Positions 34,386-45,378 of a stretch of 64,000 nt of DNA are shown here, piece after piece. A program made the translations under genes and the position numbers. Source of the DNA: Ichthyophis bannanicus. Taxonomy: Eukaryota > Chordata > Amphibia > Gymnophiona > Ichthyophiidae. The notes beneath the pieces were generated by a model, which made no database searches, was not told where the DNA came from, and worked only from the letters and a program-made list of their open reading frames with translations. The DNA lies in the NCBI GenBank assembly GCA_033557465.1, contig CM066031.1:1666564800-1666628799 (forward strand), written 5' to 3'. Every line of letters begins with the position of its first letter. Within the stretch, counting starts at the first letter, position 1.

Positions 34386-35280
34386 GGAACAGAAGTGAAG
34401 GGGATCTTGAATGATTTTCAGAAGACTGTGTTTGTGAGGAACTCGCTAAACTAAAAGTAAATAAAGCGATGGGGCCGGATAGGATACATCTAAGAGTATT
34501 GAAGGAACTTGGGGAAGTTCTAGCAGCTCCACTATCTGACTTTTTCAATGCTTCTTTAGAATCAGGAGTGGTCCCAGAGGACTGGAGAAAGGCACATGTG
34601 GTCCCTTTACACAAAAGCGGAAGTAAGAAAGAGGTTAAGAACTACAGGCCAGTTAGTCTGTCAGAGGATAGTGAGGTTTCTGGAGTACAATGGATTGCAG
34701 AATCCAAGGCAGCATGGTTTACTAGAGGCAGGTCTTGTCAGACAAATCTGATCGATTTCTTTAAATGGGTGACCAAAGAACTGGACCGAGTGACAGCTGT
34801 AGGTGTGGTGTATTTAGATTTCAATAAAGCCTTCGACACCGTTCCACACAGATAACTTATAAATAAATTGAGCACCCTAGGGATGGACCCTAAGGTGATT
34901 GACTAGGTTAGAAATTGGTTGAGTGGGAGGTGACAAAGAGTATAGGTAAATGGAGCTCACTCTGAGGAGAAGGATGTTACCCGTGGTGTCTTTCATCCAA
35001 TTCTTTTTAACACTTTTGATAGTGATATTGCGGAACGTGTGTCGGGTAAGGATTACCTCTTTGTAGATGATACCAAAATCTGCAATAGAGTAGATAGCCA
35101 AGAAGGAGTAGATAAGAGAGGAGGAATCTAGCTTAGCTTGAAGAATGGCCGAGAAATTAGAAGCTTGAGATTTAATGCTAAAAATGCAATGTCAAATAAT
35201 TGAGCTGCAAAAATCCAGTATAGCGGGTGAAGTACTTCTGTCTAAGAAAGAAGAGTGGGACCTGGGCATGATTGGTTCTG
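34386..35280 (+). pseudogene. CR1 ORF2 reverse transcriptase (sense copy)
   Basis: After the LINE insertion the CR1 text resumes: KVNKAMGPDRIHLRVLKELGE, VVPEDWRKAHVVPLHKSG, NYRPVSLSE, TRGRSCQTNLIDFFKWV and GVVYLDFNKAFDTVPHR (first catalytic Asp). A degraded second half follows, with a VDDTKIC catalytic box at about 35058. A stop directly follows the AFDTVPHR block (TAA at 34854). The remaining C-terminus is beyond the next insertion. Confidence 0.88.
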
Positions 35281-36555
35281 ACACCAATGCAATGAATACC
35301 AAATGACGAGAGGCTGAACTGCGGGTCTGCCTGTGTTAAAAAGACAGAATTCGGGCTGCAGTGGGGTCAAAGTTCAAAACCTCATTGGAAAACTAAATAT
35401 AAAAAACAATTTTGAAGAGCAGGCTGACTACAGAGAGTATCAAAAATGCGTAAAAGCCATGCCTTCATACTTATAAATAAGAAGACTGAGCATGGCAAAC
35501 CTGGTTACTGTGCCTTAGAACCATGTATACGAGTGGCTGCTGAAACCTAAAGCTCCCATGTTTCCGATCAATCAAAAAATACCTCGCCTAACATATATTA
35601 GCCAAAAGCAGAAGATCACAGAAACGAAGAATTTGACTGATTGGAAACATGGGCACATTAGGTTTCAGCAGCCACTTGTATACGTGACTCCAAGGCACAG
35701 TGACCAGGTTTGCCATGCTCAATCTTCTGATTATTTTGTATGAAGGTGTGGCTTTTATGCTTTTTTTGATACTCTTTATAGTTAGCTTGCTCTTCAAAAT
35801 TGGTTTTTATATTTAGTTTTCCAGTGTGGGTTTGAGCTTTGACCCCGCCGTGGCGCGAATTCTGTCCTTTTGACACAGGCAGCCCTGCGGTTCAGGTTCT
35901 CATCATTTGGAGTTCATTACCTTGGTGTCTGTTTCTAAGCAAGTATGCCCCCTATTTTTACTCTTTGCATATGCGTTTTCGATGAGTTGACATTAAATAT
36001 TAAGTTTAGTATTTTTTCTTCTTGTTTAGGACTCGCTAAAAATGGTTTTTACACCTTTAATTTAACGTTTTATGATACAGCAGCACAGTGAGATTTTTAG
36101 ATTAGGTGGATCTTTCTTCCCTCTATCTACACTTGGGAATTTACAATTAGAGTCATATTATGCTTCTCGGTTCATTTATTTCATTGACTATTATCATAAT
36201 CTGTCAGCATGTTGACCTTCTATGGCTATGGTTATATCAACAGCTTGTCCTCCTCATCCCTCTTTGTGACTTGTATTGGTTTATACCTAGGTCTCTGTTT
36301 TTAAACAGCCTTCCTGTTCTATTTAGCTTTACATATATTCATTTAGACATTGTTTATTTTGATGTTTTAGCCTTTTGTATTATATTATGTTTATTTTGAC
36401 TGTGATTTTTATGCTTGTGATGTTTTATATGATTATATATTTATGTTTTTATTTGAGGCAGGTACAACCTGAAGAAGACGGTTTTGCCGAAACGCGTTGG
36501 GGTTTTCCTTAATAAAGCTGCTTATCTCAACCACTGTTTGGCGCACCTGTTTCTG
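35281..36555. mobile_element. Unclassified retroelement-like insertion with 300-bp inverted arms
   Basis: It interrupts CR1 between GMIGS-like text and RRILG-like text. Positions 35277-35578 pair in reverse complement with 35630-35931 over about 300 bp; shared blocks include GGCAAACCTGGT, GTGGCTGCTGAAACCTAA and GGAAAACTAAATATAAAAA. A further 600 bp (35932-36540) ends with CCTGAAGAAG, CCGAAACGCGTTGGGG and AATAAAGCTGCTTATCT. The last phrase resembles terminal regions of Penelope-like elements as I remember them. No RT is present, so the class is not settled. Confidence 0.5.
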
Positions 36556-37139
36556 TTTGTATCCTAGGGAGAGGAATGGCCAGCAGGAAAAAGGAGTTGA
36601 TAGTGCCTCTGTATAAGTCCTTGGTGTGACCTCATTTGGAGTATTGTGTGCAGTTCTGGAGACCACACCTTCAAAAGGATATAGACAGGATGGAGTCAGT
36701 GCACAGGGTGGTTAACAAAACAGTCAGTGGTCGTCGTAATAAGCCACATGGGAACAGACATAAAGATTTCAATATATATACTTTAGAGGAAAGGTGGGAT
36801 AGAGGAGATATGATAGACAAGTTTAAATAACTCCGCAGCATAAATGCACAGGAGGAGAGCCCCTTTCAATTGAAAGTAAGCTCTGCAACGAGAGGACATA
36901 AGACAAGGGTGAAAGGGTATAGACTCAAGAGTAATATGCAGAAATATTTCTTTATGGAAAGAGTGATAGAAGTGTGAAATAGTCTCCCAGTGGAGGTAGT
37001 AGAGATGAGGACAGTATCTGAATAGGACAAACACAGAAGATCTCTAAAGGGAAAAAAGAGACTATCGTAGTTGATCTGGAAGGGCAGACTAGATAGTCCA
37101 TATGGTCTTTTTCTGCCATCATTATTTCTATGTTTCTAT
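36556..37139 (+). pseudogene. CR1 ORF2 C-terminus and 3' UTR (sense copy)
   Basis: MASRKK text leads to LEYCVQFWRPHLQKDIDRMESVHR, YTLEERWDRGDMI and FQL-type segments, then the 3' UTR that ends around TATGTTTCTATTC. This matches the other CR1 copies in order and marks the right end of the composite. Stops occur after SLV and after DKFK. Confidence 0.85.
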
Positions 37140-38089
37140 TCCTGTGCATAGGAATAATCTTCTAATTTAGCTGGCTAGCACTGAGAATTCACTTTAGCCA
37201 GGTAATTGCTTTCTCCCCAGACCTAACTCTGCTTCCGGGAACACCCGGTGTGGCCAAGCAGAGCAACCGCCTTGGCCACTGCATCATGAAGCTGTGAGCA
37301 TGAAAGCACCACCTGCAATTACTGTACACCCATATGCACAGTTTGCCCACTTAGTTTGGTAAGGCAAGGGATAGGGAGGTCACCCAGAAGGCAAGTTAGG
37401 AAGCCCCTGGTTTATATTTAGATGCCTCTCTTTCTTTGTTCTAACTGATACTACAAGTTTGGCTGCTCCTGCTCCCCAAAGCCCTCCCTTCCTCTTTGTT
37501 TAATCAGTATTTGTGTTCTCTTCTTCCTCTGCACCTGAGGACTACTGAGATGTGATTCCCCCTTGGATTTGCTCCTCTACCTTTGTCCAGCATTGAGACA
37601 GCTGAGGGTCTTTTTGAATGCAAATCCTTGAACATTTGCAAGGCTTGAAGTAGAAATGCGGAGCCTCCGTTCACAAACGGAAGGCAAGGTCCTTAACGAT
37701 TGAGGCATCATCTCCTAAAAGGCTGGTTCACAGGTGAGTTGGCGCAGTGCTTGCTTGGTGGGTGTGCATCATGACTTGCAGTTCTCAACTTATAAGATTA
37801 ATACACTCCTGAGACAGAAAGCCTGCAATGGCAAGTTCATATTCCATTTTAGAATGTGATTCCATTTTATTTATTTTGCTTCCTATAACCACCTTTCAAC
37901 TCAGTACCAAAATGGTTTACAATATCAATAAAAAATAATGTGCAGGACAGGAATAAAGTGTAATTAAAACATGTATAATGAGCCGCCTAACAGAAGACCG
38001 AACACAGTTTAAGACAACTATCCACAGAGTCGCCATGAGGCGACATCAACTCAAAGGCACTTTATAACAACAGTATAGTGTTAGTCAGA
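37140..38089. other. Mostly unassigned; short repeat-like end at 37866-38074
   Basis: No gene is seen. From about 37866 a TTTATTTATTTTGC start, an AATGGTTTACAATA block and a GAGTCGCCATGAGGCGACAT hairpin (38022-38041) look like a degraded SINE or LINE tail in antisense, but I cannot assign a family. Confidence 0.5.
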
Positions 38090-38352
38090 CGGATATTCAG
38101 CCTAGGGTGGTCAGCATCCCATGGGAAAACTAAAACCAGACATTCAACGGCACTATCCAGATAGCAAACTGCATAAAGTTAGTGTGGCTAATGTTATGTG
38201 ATTTGTTATCCAGTCAGCGGACTAAAAATTGCTGCTAATTGGATAGTAATGGGGTCCGCCCTTGCCCCACTCATGGATCATCCCAGCACTATCCAGACAG
38301 TGCAACAGCGGTCAGAGGGAATATTCAGCGGCACTATTAAACAGTGGGCACT
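38090..38352. mobile_element. MITE-like element with ATATTCAGC ends
   Basis: GGATATTCAGCC near the start and GGAATATTCAGCGGCAC near the end, with interior AGTTAGTG/CACTAT blocks and repeated TATCCAG motifs, resemble the element at 19.7-20.1 kb. The termini are not clean. Confidence 0.45.
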
Positions 38353-38783
38353 GTTGCACAATTGCTCAAATATTGTGCCCTAAAGCTCAATAATGCACAA
38401 TGCTTATCAATAGGTGCACAAGAGTGTGCACTGTTTCAGCAATAGTGTGCATTATTACACTAGTACACACTAATGATCGCATTATCCCCAAAAGGAAGAA
38501 AAAATGTAAAAACCCTGAATAAAATGAAAAAAAACAAAACAATAAATGATACACGAAACAAAACAAAGTGAAAATGTTTGGTCTGCACCCATCTAGCGCC
38601 TGTTTTATTAAAGCACATAGGTGCCTATGTTGCATTATAAAATAGGCATCTTTTTTGTCATGTCACATAAATACTCTTTCATAAAATTACCCCTTTACAG
38701 TGGATAAGATGGGCTGTTCATGAGTTATAAGTGAACACAGAGACAGAGAGACAATTTCAAAAAAAGATGTCTCAAAGGCTTAG

Positions 38784-39236
38784 AGGCCCTTTTACAAATG
38801 TGTGCTGTGGTTTTCCACATAGAACGTGAATAACGTGAAAATTCATGTGTGCTAAGTGCAAAGCCACCGTGTTAACCGTCGGGAGCGTGCACAGCATTTT
38901 CCTGGAAGTTAACGCACCGTGCTATACAATAACATGGAGTGCTATTACTGATGGGTGCACTTAACTCCACCTATTGAGGTGGACGTAATTGCACCCATGC
39001 TACCTGCCACAGTGACAGTGCTTGGTGCCTAGCCCTGCGCTAGGTGCATGGAGCTACCATGCCCACTCTACGCCCCTAACTCATTCATTTACCACTTCAC
39101 CGCATGAGGCGCAGTTAGCGCAGACGTCAGCGTGCACTGTCATGGCCTCACCCTAACAGTTCCTAGAGGCTACAGCGCGTAATTACTGCATGCCAAAACC
39201 CACGTTGTATAACACACTTTAGTAAACTGGCACCTT
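38784..39236. mobile_element. MITE with AGGCCCTTTTACA end (copy 1)
   Basis: It starts AGGCCCTTTTACAAATG and closes with ACTTTAGTAAACTGGCACC, whose inverse is a diverged form of the start. The interior repeats TTAACGCAC, GCAGTTAGCGC and TGGCA motifs shared with the neighbour at 39313-39738. It is non-coding. Confidence 0.6.
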
Positions 39237-39312
39237 AATCAATGCCTACATGGACAGAATGGCTGGATCCATCTACATCGATTACCAGATGACTAAAATC
39301 ATGTGTGTACTC

Positions 39313-39738
39313 TAAAGGGCCTTTTACCAGTGCCCATTAGAGTCTTGCACTTAATGCGCATTTAGCACTGAAACTAACATGCGCAAGCGCAAAGCCTCTG
39401 TGGTGTCAGGGGCACAGTGAGCATGATCTTGGCTTGTACCATGCAGATACATACCCTAACGCATGGCACAATTATCACCAGTGCACTTAACGTCACCTTG
39501 AGGTGTCATTATGTGCTGCCGCACTAGCTGCCACAATGGCAGTGTGTGGTAATTACCCTTGCAGTAACAGTAATGTGTTTTCCACCCTGCCCCAACCCGC
39601 CCATTCCCTGCCTCATCGCATGATGTGCAGTTATTGCGGGAAGTAGCTGGTGATCGCGGTCATGCTCACATGGTAACACTTACCGTGGGCAGTTACTGTG
39701 CAATAACCACTTCGCAGGCTTTAGCAAAAGGGCCCCTA
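39313..39738. mobile_element. MITE with GGGCCCTTTTGCTAAAG ends (copy 2)
   Basis: The left end is AAGGGCCTTTTACCAGTG and the right end is GCTTTAGCAAAAGGGCCCC, giving a terminal inverted repeat of about 15 bp. It lies 76 bp from a related copy in the same orientation. Superfamily unknown. Confidence 0.65.
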
Positions 39739-40029
39739 AGTCCTCTTAAAAGAGGTATGTGTAAAGTTTGAGCATTGGCTACTCATGTACATTTTTAAAA
39801 CTTTGTTATACATGCATAGTCTTCTGTCCTATGAAATTATGGCCCAGGGAGTATGTCTTTTCCTGTAGCTAAAAACGCATGTTTGTAAATTAGGTAGACT
39901 GAAAATCCACTGAGGTGGATTCATCCTTTCTACCCATGTAGCCCCAGTTTTTATCCCTACTGATCTTGGCTAAATAATGCTATACACCCACACACATCAG
40001 TCCAAATTCATGTGATAACATACAGGGCC

Positions 40030-40467
40030 AATGTAAGGGTATTGGGTATACATTAACTGCCCCTAGCCTCTGAAACTCACTACCGATATCTATCCGCTCA
40101 ATCAGGTATCTACAAATATTCAGAAAAGAACTTAAAACACACCTTTTCATTACACACTACGGAAAGGTCAATAAGGACTCAAGCTCACAAGTGACCTAAA
40201 AACATGACACTTAACACAATGCTGATAATTAGCCTCTCAAACCCAAGCAATGACAAATCTTACCCTCACCTGCGCACATAACTCTTGTATATAGTTAATA
40301 GTTAATCTGTTCTTGTTAATCTGCTCAACTGTTAAACTGTTCTCATGTTAAAATTATCATGTAAAAAGTTTGAACATCTGTTATATGTAACATGCTCTCT
40401 GTAAACCGCCCCTGATCTCTGAAAAGGGCGGTATAGAAAAGCATAATAAATAAATAAAATAAATAAA
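40030..40467 (+). mobile_element. L2-group LINE 3' end
   Basis: A C-terminal coding remnant (a FRKELKTHLFITHYG-like reading at about 40110-40165) precedes a 3' UTR that ends with GTAAACCGCCC, AGGGCGGTATAGAAAAG and a TAAATAAATAAAATAAATAA tail. This is a truncated insertion of the same broad group as at 14.2 and 34.3 kb. Confidence 0.75.
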
Positions 40468-41875
40468 TTGGATGTCCTAGGTGAACCTTCAGCCTTATAA
40501 CAATCGCGAATCGCTACCGCGGCTTTGTAAACAAGCCCCTTAAATTCAGTAGTCATGATCATCCCAACACCATTGCTCTCACCACAATTCTGTGAAAATA
40601 TATAACTGGACTTCATATGTTGCTTTGTATTTGTGAGTGTGCCTGCTCTTCCTGCAGGTAAAAGAATATGTTGATGGATTTTTGAATTTACGTGGCTGTC
40701 AGGATCTATAGCTTTTGCTTTGACGGCTCCTGCACTTTGCTCTACCTCAGAAGCTGCCCCCTAGGAAACCATTTAGTCTTGTCTAATGATTGAGCAGGCC
40801 CTGATGACCTGTAGAGATGGTTTAGCTACTGCCATCTTCAGAAAGTAAAAGTACATTTTGATGAGATTACATAGAGAAGCTACTTCCGAGGATATTGACA
40901 TTTTCTCATGCATGGAAACAAGCTCTGAAGAGATGTAAATCTGTAGCTTCCATGGATAGTTGAGTGGACGGCAACATCTACTGGCTAAGCTAGTTACCGT
41001 TCTACTTCCTTCCACCTTCAGTTTAGTCTTTTAGACCATTTGACTTAAATGTGTTGCTTATGCTAATTTCACTATAACATCTTACACATTTAAAAGCAAG
41101 AGCCACAAGAAAAATCACAGATAGGCTTCATGTCATGTTGTGTAGTAACAAATATTAACGCTATAACCATTGTCTATTATTTTACTGTTTCTGGTCATGT
41201 ATTTTTAAAATGGTGCCTCTAACTAGGATTTTTAACACATTAATCAATGAATATACCCATCAGATTATTTTTTTTCAACTTCAGGTTACATCAGTAGAGG
41301 TAACCTGTCAATATGATGTCATTAAGCATTCAGGAATTCATCTGGCTAATAATTGGGTCTGGTTGACTTCACTGCAATATCAAAATAACCAGAAAGATAT
41401 TTGTGCAAACAATTGAATTAATCCAGTTTAGAAAATAGAAAGTTTCTGCCTCTTGGTTCGCCACAAGGGACATCATTTGACAAAAAGAAGGCTACTGGAA
41501 CTCCCCGCAGAAGCAATAATTTCTAATGTGCAAAAACATTTACATTGGGGGAGGGAGTGGTTTATTCATTCCATTTTTGCAGCTAGCACGCTTTAGTAAA
41601 TATTCCCCTACTTGTCCATCCCTTTCTCATAGAAGCCTTTGTCTTTTAGTTCTTAGCATCTTAATTTAAATTGAGGGTAATTTACTGTCAGTAGAACCTT
41701 TCAAAGCCATAGGCATTAAAAAATTATTTCAGAATCTCAGAAACTATTATGGTTCACAGTTCCAAACATCTTTCCCCTGCAACTTTGCTATGGGTGCAAA
41801 TGAGCTGTAATATACTTATATGAGAAACTTTGCTATGGCTTCGGGCAGTTAAAGATAACACCACCTTAGTGAGAT
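40468..41875. other. No recognisable feature
   Basis: No repeat termini or coding frames that I can support. This is one of the longest stretches in the window without obvious transposon sequence. Confidence 0.55.
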
Positions 41876-42066
41876 TTAGGGGCATGTTTACTAAACTCCG
41901 AAATTGTGCGTGGCCCCGTTAGTGTGCGTGTGCCATATAAGGCGTGGGTGGTTCAGGCAGAAAGAAGAAAAAAACCCGACCGTACGTGTGCGCGTCGCGC
42001 TAATTTGCGGGGCCCACATTAGCGCGTGGGAAGGCTAAGTGGGGCGCTGCTGAGCACATATCAGAA

Positions 42067-42140
42067 CAGAGCTGTAGCACAACGGTGAACACACTAACCA
42101 ATGGTGCAGGGGCCACAGGTTCAATCCCCCATTGTGCACA
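42067..42140 (+). repeat. tRNA-like module 1
   Basis: TAGCACAACGG fits the internal A-box consensus and GGTTCAATCCC fits the B-box, about 45 bases apart. The acceptor ends do not pair convincingly, so this is a tRNA-derived or tRNA-like sequence rather than a tRNA gene. Confidence 0.6.
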
Positions 42141-42189
42141 GCAAAAATGCCAGCTGAGGCAACACCTTGAATGTGTAAAAGTGGTTCAG

Positions 42190-42405
42190 GAGGCAAAGTA
42201 CTTTTGGACGGCATAAGGCAGCACACTGTTCGTTTTGTACGGCATAAGGCAGCGCACTGTACTATCTGGGCGGCACAAGGCGGCGCACTGTTCTTTTTGG
42301 GCGGCACAAGGCGGCGCACTGTTCATTTTGGGCGGCACAAGGCGGCGCACTAATTGTGGGCAGCAGGAGGTGGCGCGCTGATGGGCATAAGGCGGCGCGC
42401 TGATG
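42190..42405 (+). repeat. Minisatellite, unit about 30 bp
   Basis: Units of the form GGGCGGCACAAGGCGGCGCA, each followed by a CTGTTCNTTTT spacer, recur about five to six times. The first units are AT-shifted (GGCATAAGGCAGCGCAC) and the last are shortened, as in an ageing tandem array. Confidence 0.9.
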
Positions 42406-42420
42406 CCAAAGCAAAGGAAC

Positions 42421-42486
42421 ACAGCCACAGCACAATGGTTAAGACACTGACCAATGGTGCAGGGACCAGGGGTTTGATCCCTCACA
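42421..42486 (+). repeat. tRNA-like module 2
   Basis: It shares CACTGACCAATGGTGCAGG with module 1 and has GGTTTGATCCC at the B-box position. The A-box-like CAGCACAATGG has one deviation. It is clearly a diverged duplicate of module 1. Confidence 0.6.
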
Positions 42487-42872
42487 ATGCCCAGTGAAAA
42501 AGGCTAGCTGAGGCAGTATGTTATATGTTGTGGAGTGCTGTAGGAGGCTGTCTAATTTTATTTTGTGATAACTACTAGCAAACGCACTCTCACAGCATAT
42601 TAATATAAGGCGGCCCATAAGGCACATGTTACAGTGCACCATCTGCCAAGGCACCCTAGAATGTCCCCTATAGGGCAGCATGTATGTTGCGACACAGGAT
42701 AATGTATAGTGCACCCTATATGGCTGGCAACCGTAACGTGCCCTATAGGACGCCCCATAAAGCACCCTCAGAGGCACCTTATGGGTACAGTACGCTGAGG
42801 GTGGTATTGCTGGCAGCAACATATGTACAGTAAATTAAAATAAATCTGTGGACACCCCTATCACATAACCCC

Positions 42873-42944
42873 ACTGTGGGTTTGAACCTATGACATCTGG
42901 CTGCACAGGCAGTGAGGTAACCATTGGGCTACAGCTCTATAGCT
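42873..42944 (-). repeat. tRNA-like module 3
   Basis: On the minus strand TAGCCCAATGG fits the A-box and GGTTCAAACCC fits the B-box. It is in inverted orientation relative to modules 1 and 2. Confidence 0.6.
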
Positions 42945-44504
42945 GTAAGCAGCCCCTGGCTGGCTGCAGATAGCCTGTACGTCACCTCACTGACAGTCTG
43001 CTGTTGTGAACCACCCATACCCATGATGCACTGCACATGCAAATCAGCTGTCCACGATTGAACACAGGATGGGAAATGCACCCCTAAAGCTCCCCGGCCT
43101 GGTAGGGGGAAGTGTCCGTGTGCACCCACACAGCACCTCGGCCTGGTAGGGTGTCCTGAGTGGGTGGACAAATGGCAAAGAGTAGCTAAACACCATCACA
43201 TTGTGCGGTTACTGTGCTCACCCTGAGTGTGAGATGTTGCGCCCAGGACCAGGTCCACAACACCAGGCATGGCCAAATGCGGCCATGTCAGAGCTCCAAA
43301 GCAGCAATAATCTGTGGAATGGGTAGGTGCTGCATAAACATCTTGGAGATCTCTGTCTGGCTCAGTTAGTGGGGACCCCCAGGTGGATAAAACAGGGCTT
43401 CCCCCTCAACAGATCCCCACCCCAATGGCAGCAGAGTGGACCATCAACCCCAGTCCTGCTAGGGAACAGACACGCTACAGGGCAGTCCAAGCAGCTCCAC
43501 ACACATCCATAACACAATATCAGACAGACATTAGGCCTGGACATTCAAAGATGCACCCCCACCACTATCTGATATTCACCTGCAGCAAGCCATCAGCCAC
43601 TGCACCCTGCAAGGCACTCCATCACAACACATATCAGCTATGAACAGTCTGCTGGCTGGTCCTGATGGACATGCATGCACCCACAACTGGGGTGGCAGCA
43701 CACACAGACAGATAAATCCATGAAGAGGCCCCCACAGGACACCCATACATATCACATGGGAGAATCACAATATAGCACTATGGGGGTGCCTAGCCATGCT
43801 GCCGTCACTGCACACTCAGGGTGAGAGTGATCCCCCAGCAGCACATACAGAGGTCACCCTGTCTGTGTAGGTGGTGGCTGGGCACTACCATGCCCCTGCC
43901 AGTGCCCTATGCCCTGTGCAGCTGCATCCTGGTCAGTCCACTCTGTCTGAGATATACCCATGGTCCCTTGCTACTCATTATGCACATTGGCAGGCCAATA
44001 CTGGCAACAGTGTTGGCAGTGTGGGCTGTGGAAGGGGCATGCAGCCAACACCCACTGTATAGACAGACACACAATTCCACACCTATGCCATCATGGTGCT
44101 ACTATTGAGGAGGTAATTAGCCTTGCCCACCAAACCGGTGCTGGGCACGGCAAGGCATGGATATGCTACGCAGTACTGCTGGGGGTCACTCCCCAGGGTG
44201 GTAAACACCGTCAGAGGCAAGGGCTGGAGCACGCACCGCAAACACCAAACAGATTGTTCGGATGGGGTCAACTAGCAGTATGTGCGTAACGTATGGATAT
44301 CGATCTGCCAGTACTCCTAGCAAGCGTCTCAGAGCTGTGTACCGTATACCTCAGGTGTAGGGTTCCATTGCTAGGGTATGCAGGTGCTAGTATTGGGAGA
44401 TGCACGCAGGGTCCAATGTTCTGCCTCTCCAGGAGACATTGGCCAATGGGGCCTGTGGGTGTGGGTGTGGGTGTGTCTGCCCCTGTTGGCTGCTGCTTTA
44501 CGGC

Positions 44505-44705
44505 AGAGATTCCCAACTCCAGTCCAGGTGTGCATCACACTGATCGGGTTTACCTGCTGTTCCTCATGAATATGCATGAGCTACATCTACATGCCATGGG
44601 GGTGGTGCATAGATATACAGCACAGGCATTTGTATGAGTGGCAGCATGGACCCTGACTGGTGTGTGGCCCACCAGGACTGCATTTGGGAGATTCTGCTCT
44701 AGGTA
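44505..44705. mobile_element. hAT-like MITE related to 47.6 kb
   Basis: CCCAACTCCAGTCC and TCATGAATATGCATGAG match the element at 47605-47810 (TTCAGTCCTTGAGG, TCATGAATATGCATGAG). The right half is inverted relative to the left (GTGGCCCACCAGGACTGCA). Non-coding. Confidence 0.6.
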
Positions 44706-44847
44706 CTGCCCCTGTACATGGTGTCTGTGCTCAGTGGGGTAAAAGATAGACGTAGTACCATTGCATATGTCCTCGCCACGAAAGGTTTGTCCTTACTATC
44801 ACTGTGTAGCTGTGGGAAAAATGTGTGGGAAGGATTGGTGGTAGCTC

Positions 44848-44932
44848 CAGCTGAGCTTTGAACCTGTGACCTTCTGTTCTTGTATGCACTGTCTGTGTGC
44901 ACTGCACCACCTTGTAGCCACAGATTGGCTGG
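44848..44932 (-). repeat. tRNA-like module 4
   Basis: The minus strand has TGGCTACAAGG (A-box with one deviation) and GGTTCAAAGCT (B-box, diverged), separated by about 55 bases. Confidence 0.5.
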
Positions 44933-45296
44933 ATTCCCTGGAACATCCATGCCTGTGGATCCGGCAGGGCCTGTGTGTTGCAGTGGACTGTGCCAGCCTG
45001 CACATGGCTTGGCCTCTGTCCTCTGTGGCTAGCTGCCACTGCCCCCTGCACCACATGTACTCGTGCGCCAACATGCTGGCATGAGCTTCTCTCAGAAAAA
45101 GCAGATGACCTGATTGCAATGTGGCAGTACGGGACTGCATTTGGGGGACTTGGCTGTAGGTATGCCCATTGTTGTGGTGTGTGCGGTGTTGTGTAAAATA
45201 TGGGTGTTTTCCCCATGCTTATGTTCCCTGCAATACAGGGGTGTCTCCGCTATCTTTGTTTAGTGGTGGGTAAAATATGGGGGCTGGGCTGTGCCC

Positions 45297-45378
45297 CAGC
45301 TGGGATTTGAACCTCTGACCCTCTGGTCCTAGAGGTACTGGCTCTGTCTGCTGCACCACACTATGACCACAGAGACAA
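45297..45378 (-). repeat. tRNA-like module 5
   Basis: The minus strand has an intact B-box GGTTCAAATCCC followed by AGCTGG, as in module 4. The A-box region is diverged. Confidence 0.5.

Larger units (their letters stand above)
22606..37139 (+). mobile_element. Near full-length CR1 LINE dispersed by nested insertions
   Basis: Removing the insertions leaves a collinear CR1 of about 4.5 kb, the usual full length: 5' UTR and ORF1 (22606-24048, 24449-24722), endonuclease (24914-25578), endonuclease-RT linker (25922-26181, 26782-27085), RT (34386-35280) and the C-terminus with 3' UTR (36556-37139). Joins are supported by protein continuity with the antisense CR1 copies; for example the text GPQKT at 27060 continues at 34387 as in the copy at 9.3-9.5 kb. 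All frames are interrupted by stops as well as insertions, so it is an old copy. Confidence 0.85.

Noticed and set aside
42067..45378. Functional tRNA genes
   Set aside because: A- and B-box-like motifs are present but acceptor and anticodon stems do not form by eye, and the copies are diverged; treated as tRNA-like modules.
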